A stretch of 64,000 nucleotides of DNA from Ramlibacter sp. GTDB taxonomy: Bacteria; Pseudomonadota; Gammaproteobacteria; Burkholderiales; Burkholderiaceae_C. Under the pieces are notes generated by a model. That model was not told the origin of the DNA. It did no database searches and saw nothing but the letters and a program-made list of their open reading frames with translations. The DNA is taken from contig NZ_JARXAB010000021.1 of NCBI RefSeq assembly GCF_029866045.1, forward strand, positions 93,224-157,223. Direction: 5' to 3'. Each line of letters starts with the position of its first letter. Positions within the stretch are counted from its first letter, which is position 1. Shown here piece by piece: positions 56,451 to 64,000 of the stretch. Made by a program: the position numbers and the translations under genes.

Positions 56451-57233
56451 GTGAACGCCACGCCCCTCGTTTTCATCACCGGCGCCTCCAGCGGCATTGG
56501 TCAGGCCCTGGCGGCGCGCTACGCGCGCGAGGGCTGGCGCCTGGCCCTGGTGGCGCGGCGCATCGACCTGATCGAGACCTGGGCCCGTGACCTCGGGCTC
56601 GACCCCGGCATCTGGCGCGCCTACCAGGCCGATGTGGCCGACATCGACGCCATCGTGGCCGCCGGCCGCGCCGCCACCTTGGCGCAGGGCCTGCCAGACG
56701 TCGTCATCGCCAACGCCGGCATCAGCATCGGCATCGACACTGCTTACCGCGAGGACTTGGACCACATGGCCCGTACCTACGCCACCAACAATGTCGGCCT
56801 GGCCGCCACCTTCCATCCCTTCATCGAGCCCATGCGCAGCCGCGGTCGCGGCACGCTGGTCGGCATTGCCAGCGTGGCCGGCATCCGGGGCCTGCCCGGG
56901 CATGGCGCCTACTGCGCCAGCAAGGCCGCCGTGATCAGCTATTGCGAGTCGCTGCGTGCAGAGCTCCGGGGAACCGGGCTGCGGGTGGTCACCATCAGTC
57001 CGGGCTATGTGGCCACGCCCCTGACGGCCCGCAACCCCTACCCGATGCCTTTTCTGATGCAGCCCGATGCCTTTGCCCGCCGGGCGTTGCGGGCGATCGC
57101 CGCCGGCGCGCGCCACCGGGTCATTCCTTGGCCCATGGCCATCGTCGCGGCGGTCCTGCGCGTCCTGCCCGGCGCCTGGCTCGAACGCGCCCTGGCGGGG
57201 CAGCCCAGAAAGCGACGGCATGAGCCGGGCTGA
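56451..57233 (+). CDS. SDR-family oxidoreductase
   Basis: A 260-aa classical short-chain dehydrogenase: ITGASSGIGQAL binds the cofactor, IANAGIS corresponds to NNAG, and the catalytic Ser (IASVAGIRG) and Tyr-x3-Lys (YCASKAAV) are present. The C-terminal 60 residues are hydrophobic and basic (IPWPMAIVAAVLRVLPGAWL), suggesting membrane association as in lipid- or sterol-type SDRs. It starts with GTG 69 bases after lptC and probably belongs to the same transcript. The substrate is unknown. Confidence 0.88.
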   Translation: MNATPLVFITGASSGIGQALAARYAREGWRLALVARRIDLIETWARDLGLDPGIWRAYQADVADIDAIVAAGRAATLAQGLPDVVIANAGISIGIDTAYREDLDHMARTYATNNVGLAATFHPFIEPMRSRGRGTLVGIASVAGIRGLPGHGAYCASKAAVISYCESLRAELRGTGLRVVTISPGYVATPLTARNPYPMPFLMQPDAFARRALRAIAAGARHRVIPWPMAIVAAVLRVLPGAWLERALAGQPRKRRHEPG

Positions 57234-57371
57234 AGCCCACCGCCAGGCGGTCCCCAGGCCCCCGCGCCGACGGCCAGGCATGTCCGGTAGAGCACCCGGC
57301 CCCGGAGGCATCAAAATAGAGGCCTCAAGTTCAGTTCTTCGGTTCACCCATTCCAAGGAAAGAGACACATC

Positions 57372-59609
<2,238 letters not shown>

Positions 59610-60073
59610 TGTGTTGCGGCCGCCTCCGCGCCGGGCTCGGCGTGGGGGTGGGCGAATTCACCCGGGCAGCCCGGGCTGTCCGTGATGCGGGCTGCCCGAA
59701 GGCCCAATACGCCTGCAACAGGAAGTTGACGCCGAAGGCCAGGCCCACGCCCGCCACCTTGGCTGCCAGCGGCGGCGTCTGCACCAGGGCGGCCAGCAGC
59801 GCGGTGGCGCCGGCATTGACCGCCAAGCCCCCTCCGGCTGCGACCAGGAAGCGCGCAGCGCGTCTGCCATCGCGCCAGTCATGGCCGAACACCCAGCCTG
59901 CGCTGGCCCGGTAGTTCACCGCTGCGGCCAGCAGAAAGCTCAACATCGCCGGCAGCAGCACCCCGGGCAGCGCCAGGGCCAGCAACGCGAAGCCGCCGAT
60001 ATCCACCACCGCCGCCAGGCCACCCGTCAACGCGTAGCGCAGCACCCGGGGCAGTCGCATCTCGTCGTCGCCC

Positions 60074-61012
60074 TCAGCCCGCGCTCTGGCGGGCGCCGCC
60101 GGGCCTGTGCGGCCCACTGACCCCAATTGCCGCACTGGCCCCACTCCCCCGATTTGCCATGAGGAGTCCGCCCGTCCCATCCGCCGGCCCTGCTTGCAGC
60201 AGCGGCGCGAACACCGGGTCGTCAAAGCCCCGGATCCACAGCGCATCGTCCGGTGCCGTTGCCCGCCCCGCCTTCGGCCTTCCCAGCAGCAGTGCCCGCG
60301 CGCCGACCCGCGCCGCCACCGCGCCATCCCGGTCGGCGCGGTCGCCCACCACCACCGTTCGGTCGGCGGCCACGCCGGTGCGCGCCAGGATCTGGCGCAA
60401 GCCACGCGGATCAGGCTTGAGCCGGCCGATCCCCGCGTCGCCGGCCCAGACCACCGGGTCAGCGTGCAGGCCCAGGGCGGCCAGCTTGTCCCGCGCCGGG
60501 TAATCCGACAGCACCGCCACCTGCTTGCCCTGGCGGCGCAGGGCGTCGAACAGCGCCGCGATGCCGGGCCGCCTGCAGGCCGCCAGCCAGCGCAGCGGGC
60601 GGCGCTCCATCCAGTCTTCCACCCGAGCCTGCACTTCGGCTGGCCGGCAGCCGAGGTGCTGCGCTGGCAAGCGGTACTGCAAGCGTAGGAAATCCACCCC
60701 CGCGCAGTCCATCGCCGCCATCGGTGTCCCCACCTCGCCGACGGCGTGCATCGGTGACACCGCCGGGGGCTCGGCGCTGGCCCGTGCGCCGGCTTCCGCC
60801 AGCGCCTCACGCATGCGACGGAAGGTCGCCAGCGTGCGCAGCGCCTCAAGGCTGCGGCAGCGAACGGCGTCGGCCAGCAGCCAGGCCGCCATACGCAGGC
60901 GCAGCCGGGGGGCGTCGTAAAGCGTGCCATCGACGTCGAACACCACCAGGCTGATCGCACCCCAGTCGAAGGTGTCCGCCGGCCGCTTGCCCCGTCTGTC
61001 CGTGCTGCTCAT
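60074..61012 (-). CDS. HAD-family phosphatase
   Basis: A 312-aa HAD hydrolase. Asp26 and Asp28 in VVFDVDGTLYD are the nucleophile pair, a helical cap of about 100 residues follows, VLSDYPARDK is motif II, LKPDPRGL motif III and VVGDRADRDG motif IV. The end is a low-complexity Gly/Ala tail. Its ATG overlaps the ubiA-family stop (ATGA), so the two are coupled. By analogy with UbiA-HAD fusions and mycobacterial lipid-linked pentose synthesis, it may remove a phosphate from the UbiA product; the analogy is inference. Confidence 0.85.
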   Translation of the reverse strand: MSSTDRRGKRPADTFDWGAISLVVFDVDGTLYDAPRLRLRMAAWLLADAVRCRSLEALRTLATFRRMREALAEAGARASAEPPAVSPMHAVGEVGTPMAAMDCAGVDFLRLQYRLPAQHLGCRPAEVQARVEDWMERRPLRWLAACRRPGIAALFDALRRQGKQVAVLSDYPARDKLAALGLHADPVVWAGDAGIGRLKPDPRGLRQILARTGVAADRTVVVGDRADRDGAVAARVGARALLLGRPKAGRATAPDDALWIRGFDDPVFAPLLQAGPADGTGGLLMANRGSGASAAIGVSGPHRPGGARQSAG

Positions 61013-62004
61013 CGCCGCAGCTCCAACTGGATGAAATGGGGCTCGGCCAGCGTCTGCAGGCGCGGTAACTGCACGAAGCTCAGGCCGACCAGCGCCAGGA
61101 TGGTCAGGCCGCTGATCATCATCAGCCGCTTCTCGCGGAACAACTTCTCCGGTTTTTGCGCCACCGATCCGCTGCGCAGCGACAGGGCCAGGTAATGCGC
61201 GAACAGGGCGATCACCAGCGGGCAGGCCATCAGGTACTCGATCCGGTACTTCACCAAGAAGACGCCCAGCAGCAAGGTGGACATCAGCGCGTAGACGAAG
61301 CAAGAGATCAGCAGGCGCTCCTCGGTGTAGCCGCGAAAGCTCGCCCGGTAGCGGTGCAGCACCGCCACGCCCGGGCCAGCGGCGATCTCGCGGTACTCGG
61401 ACAGCCGCTTGGCCCCCATCAGAAAGGCCCCGCCCATCCAGTACGCCAGCAGCAGCGACGCGGGCGCCAGGGTGAACTCCTCCAGCATCGCCCAGCCGAG
61501 CATCAGCCGCAGCGGGTTGTTGAAGGACTCGCACAGCACGTCGAGAAAGGGCAGGTTCTTGGCCCGCAAGGGCTGCACGTTGTAGACGACGCCAGACACC
61601 CAGAACAGCAAGCTGGTGGCGAAGAACAGGGGGCCCACCTCCCCCGCCATTGCCAGCCCCGCCAATGAGCACCCGGCGTAGAGGGTCCAGACCGCCGGAG
61701 GCCACAAGGGGGCAGTGACCGCCGGCCGGCTCGACTTGTCGGGGTGGAAGGCGTCGAAGGCACGGTCGAGCCATTCGTTGAGGATGTAGTTGGCCGAGGC
61801 CACTGCCACCGCGCTGGCCATGCCCAGCGCGATGCGCCAGGGTGCGCCCTCCAGCGAGGGCTCGCGCAGCATCCAGGCCAGGACCAGCCCGGGCAGGATG
61901 AACACATGCTTGGTCATGTGGTCCAGGCGCGCCATACGCAGGTAGTCTCGCCAGTGGGCGCGCCGGATGGCTGCCGGTCCGGTTGCGAGGTTGTCGCGGT
62001 TCAT
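61009..62004 (-). CDS. UbiA-family transferase (decaprenyl-phosphate phosphoribosyltransferase-like)
   Basis: A 331-aa membrane enzyme with about 9 helices. The substrate-Mg site is ANYILNEWLDRAFDAFHPDK (Asn76, Asp80, Asp84), the variant found in enzymes that use phosphoribosyl-diphosphate with a polyprenyl phosphate, rather than the NDxxD of quinone prenyltransferases. LGGAKRLSEYRE-like sequence (AKRLSEYREI) in the second cytoplasmic loop also fits that branch. Coupling to a HAD phosphatase and a GtrA protein supports lipid-linked pentose formation over ubiquinone synthesis. The ATG at 62002-62004 overlaps the preceding gene's stop. Confidence 0.85.
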   Translation of the reverse strand: MNRDNLATGPAAIRRAHWRDYLRMARLDHMTKHVFILPGLVLAWMLREPSLEGAPWRIALGMASAVAVASANYILNEWLDRAFDAFHPDKSSRPAVTAPLWPPAVWTLYAGCSLAGLAMAGEVGPLFFATSLLFWVSGVVYNVQPLRAKNLPFLDVLCESFNNPLRLMLGWAMLEEFTLAPASLLLAYWMGGAFLMGAKRLSEYREIAAGPGVAVLHRYRASFRGYTEERLLISCFVYALMSTLLLGVFLVKYRIEYLMACPLVIALFAHYLALSLRSGSVAQKPEKLFREKRLMMISGLTILALVGLSFVQLPRLQTLAEPHFIQLELRR

Positions 62005-63686
62005 GGCTGTGCTCCTTGGGGTTTGCGGGTTCTGACCTGGGCCGCGTGTGCGGGCCAGCCGGGCATTCGGGGGGGTGCGGCCGCTGCGCGGAGCAGGGCT
62101 GCGCGTGCACAAAGGCCTGCGCCCAGCAGGGGCAGCAGCCAGACCACCCGGGCCTGAAAGCGGTCCAGTGGCGCAGCCAGCGCGGCGCAGACCGCCGCGT
62201 TCATGACCAGCCCGGCCAGCACCAGCGTCACCAGGCAGGTCGCCACCTCGCGGGCCTCCGCCCCTCGCCGACCATGCCAAACCAGGTACCCGAGGAGCAA
62301 AAGCGCGCCTGCGCCGGTGCTCGCCAGGGCCAGTGCCGAGAAGCGGTCCTGCCACTGCGGCGCCCTTGCGCCCCGGCTGTCGCGCAGGGCGGCCATCAGC
62401 GCCGATGGCACCCGGCCTTCATACATCGCCAGTTCGCGCGGGCCCAGGCCCCAGATGTCGATGCGGAACTCGGTGAGTTGCCTGGCGGTATCCGCCGCCA
62501 TGTCACCCAGCACGCCCGCCGGGTCATGCCGAAGCACCCGCCAAGCCAGGCCGATTTGCTCCTGCGACAGCCGGCGCTTGGTGGCTGCATCTGCCGGCGC
62601 GAAGACACCCCGCGCCGGGTCGGGCTCGAAAAGAAAATCGGTCCAGGGCAGCGGAAAGCGGTCTCGATAATTGCAGGCGGCCCAGCGCTCATCGGGGGCC
62701 AACTCCGGGCATACCTGGTTGAGGTAGGCGGTGCCAGGGCCTTGGTCGACCAGCCGCGCGGTGAGGTGCGGCAGGCGCAGCGGCGGCGCGCCTAAGGCCT
62801 GGGTGACGACGCGCGAGAACGCGGCCTCGGCCAGCAGCGCGCCCACCACGCAGGCTGCCACCCAGGCCAGCCCTCCCGCCCAGGGGCCCCGTGTGCCCCT
62901 GGCGCGCCACGCCGGCGGGGCCGCCCAGGACGACCGCGCGGCCCGGGTCGTCCAGGCGTTCCAGATGGCCCATCCAGTTCCCAACGCCAGCAGCAGTGCG
63001 GCCGTCGCGAGGTGGCTGGCGTGCGCGCAGAGGGCATACAGGAGTAGCAGCGCCACGCCGATTCGCTGGCCTGTCCGCAGGGCCTTGCCCTCTGCCATGA
63101 GCAGGGCCGACGCGAGGATCGCCAGACCCGCGAAGATGTCTGGCATCAGCAAGCCGGTGAACAGGCCGGCCGGGGTGGCCAGGGCGAGCAAGCCGGCGAT
63201 GGCCAGAAAGGCAGGCGTCGGCAGGCCCCAGCGCGTCACCAGCAGCAGGTGCATCAGCCAGGCCAGGCATAGCGCTTGGAGGGCCAATGCCCACCAGAGG
63301 CTCCCGGCCAGCTGGGACGCCTCCAGCAGTGCGCCGTAGTAGATCGAGCGGCCTGCCAGCACCACGCCCTCCTGCGGCGCACTCAGACCAGCCGCCCGCC
63401 CTGGCGACTTTGGCGGCAGCGCCGCGCCCTCCCCGCCCTGCGGGCCTGCGGACGCTGTCGTCGGTCCTGGTACCGCCGATGCGGCCGGCGCCTCATCCAG
63501 CCAGGTAGGCAAGCGGCCCGGCCCCAGCAGTCGGACCAGGCCCGCCTCCGCCCCGCGAAGGTAGGTGGGTGTGTCCGGGTACATCAGCGGTAGACCGTTC
63601 CAGGCAGCCGGCAGCAGCAGCAGGCCAGCCGCCAAAAGCCAGGCCCAGCGCGGGTGCCGCGGGGAAGTGAAAGGGGTCAGGGACAT
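62001..63686 (-). CDS. Polytopic membrane protein, probable GT-C-type glycosyltransferase
   Basis: A 561-aa membrane protein with about 10-11 hydrophobic segments. After the first helix the loop reads NGLPLMYPDTPTYLRG, a short acidic-aromatic motif (Asp38, Tyr42) like the catalytic first periplasmic loop of GT-C transferases that use polyprenyl-phosphate sugars. A Pro/Ala-rich insert lies at about 65-95 and a larger periplasmic loop with conserved-looking CPELAPDERWAACNYRDRFP at about 320-345. No named family is certain. It is first in the operon and coupled to the UbiA gene, so it may transfer the lipid-linked sugar that operon makes. Confidence 0.7.
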   Translation of the reverse strand: MSLTPFTSPRHPRWAWLLAAGLLLLPAAWNGLPLMYPDTPTYLRGAEAGLVRLLGPGRLPTWLDEAPAASAVPGPTTASAGPQGGEGAALPPKSPGRAAGLSAPQEGVVLAGRSIYYGALLEASQLAGSLWWALALQALCLAWLMHLLLVTRWGLPTPAFLAIAGLLALATPAGLFTGLLMPDIFAGLAILASALLMAEGKALRTGQRIGVALLLLYALCAHASHLATAALLLALGTGWAIWNAWTTRAARSSWAAPPAWRARGTRGPWAGGLAWVAACVVGALLAEAAFSRVVTQALGAPPLRLPHLTARLVDQGPGTAYLNQVCPELAPDERWAACNYRDRFPLPWTDFLFEPDPARGVFAPADAATKRRLSQEQIGLAWRVLRHDPAGVLGDMAADTARQLTEFRIDIWGLGPRELAMYEGRVPSALMAALRDSRGARAPQWQDRFSALALASTGAGALLLLGYLVWHGRRGAEAREVATCLVTLVLAGLVMNAAVCAALAAPLDRFQARVVWLLPLLGAGLCARAALLRAAAAPPRMPGWPAHAAQVRTRKPQGAQP

Positions 63687-63857
63687 GAGTGGCGCCTGTG
63701 GGTGAGGCAGGCTGGGGATCGGGGATCGATCCGTGTGGGCGCCAATCTATGCGGCCGCGGTTGCGGCTCTGTCGGAGAAGCAGGACGGCAGCGGTAGGTG
63801 ACGGGCCGTCTCTTGGATGGGCAGCGAAATGTTCCCGGGCCGCGCTGCGCCCATGAA

Positions 63858-63879
63858 AAACGGGGCCGAAGCCCCGTTT
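63858..63879 (-). terminator. Rho-independent terminator of the RNA-binding protein gene
   Basis: On the minus strand AAACGGGGC, loop TTCG, GCCCCGTTT forms a 9-bp stem followed by a run of five T (GTTTTTC). It lies 38 bases after the stop codon at 63918. The intervening and following DNA (63687-63857) shows no gene. Confidence 0.85.
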
Positions 63880-63917
63880 CATTTCTAGGTCAATCCGGCG
63901 CGAAGCCGGGTGCCAGA

Positions 63918-64000
63918 TCAGCCGCCGTAGCCGCCGCGGCCACCGCCGCCGCCGCCACCGCGGGGGCCTGAGCCGTAGGGGCTGCGGAAGCCACCGCCGC
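63918..64000 (-). CDS. Glycine-rich C-terminus of an RRM-type RNA-binding protein (runs off right edge)
   Basis: The last 26 codons of a gene entering from the right. They encode a tail of mostly Gly with Arg, Tyr, Phe and Ser (GGGFRSPYGSGPR, then a Gly run with RGGYGG before the stop). Such tails end the small cold-inducible RNA-recognition-motif proteins common in Burkholderiales. The RRM itself is outside the window, so the assignment rests on the tail and on the strong terminator. Confidence 0.65.
   Translation of the reverse strand, partial: GGGFRSPYGSGPRGGGGGGGRGGYGG

Noticed and set aside
63921..64000. GCC/CCG repeats at the right edge as a DNA repeat or CRISPR-like array
   Set aside because: In frame they encode a Gly-rich protein tail ending in a stop codon with a terminator beyond it.

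Overview
The window is a GC-rich chromosomal segment of a betaproteobacterium, most likely Burkholderiales and Comamonadaceae-like. The evidence is the gene order gyrB-dnaN-dnaA | rpmH-rnpA-yidD-yidC-mnmE around the chromosome origin, several tripartite-tricarboxylate (Bug) receptor proteins without their permeases, a monomeric NADP isocitrate dehydrogenase, and the Kef antiporter next to kdsD-kdsC-lptC. I saw no phage, insertion sequence, CRISPR array, tRNA or rRNA.

Layout. 0-3 kb: mnmG-rsmG (rsmG cut by the left edge), directly downstream of a Phd/PIN toxin-antitoxin pair whose promoter may also serve them. 3-8.4 kb: a beta-class GST, an MFS carrier, a copper P-type ATPase divergent from a copper chaperone with a CueR-like and an FNR-like site between them, and a His-rich Spy-like periplasmic protein. 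8.5-11.5 kb: the ybhP-clsB-ybhN lipid operon. 11.5-14.3 kb: an NnrU-family protein and a hybrid histidine kinase. 14.4-16.5 kb: an overlapping pair of a CoA-transferase-fold protein and an SDR, both lacking the usual catalytic residues. 16.6-27.3 kb: the origin region, with a DnaA-box/DnaA-trio unwinding module between dnaN and dnaA, the translation and membrane-insertion operon, mnmE, and an orphan Rap1a/Tai-like protein.

27.4-48 kb is the most interesting region: about 20 kb that looks like one aromatic-catabolic island. A rightward operon (extradiol dioxygenase, a small recombinase-HTH-like protein, Rieske oxygenase, VanB-type reductase) converges on a 17-gene leftward array (ABC transporter, SDR, cupin, alpha/beta hydrolase, IclR regulator, TPP enzyme, aspartate dehydrogenase, ALDH, Bug receptor, unknown protein, RidA, SDR, FAD monooxygenase, Bug receptor, sulfatase). 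The two outer promoters, 20.5 kb apart, carry the same composite 35-bp operator with identical internal spacing. The island is therefore probably one regulon, plausibly controlled by the IclR protein it encodes. The enzyme set suggests hydroxylation, meta-cleavage, semialdehyde oxidation and deamination of a nitrogen-bearing aromatic acid. The usual hydratase/aldolase lower pathway is absent, and the substrate is unknown.

48-52 kb: an FRG-domain protein, a Bug receptor, a PrpF/GalD-type isomerase and its divergent LysR regulator with a perfect T-N11-A dyad. 52-59.6 kb: Kef antiporter, kdsD-kdsC-lptC (Kdo and LPS transport), an SDR, and icd. 59.6-63.7 kb: a leftward, translationally coupled set of GT-C-like membrane protein, UbiA-family transferase, HAD phosphatase and GtrA protein, resembling a lipid-linked pentose pathway. 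The right edge holds the glycine-rich tail of an RNA-binding protein with its own terminator. Many very long antisense ORFs are high-GC shadows and were left out.
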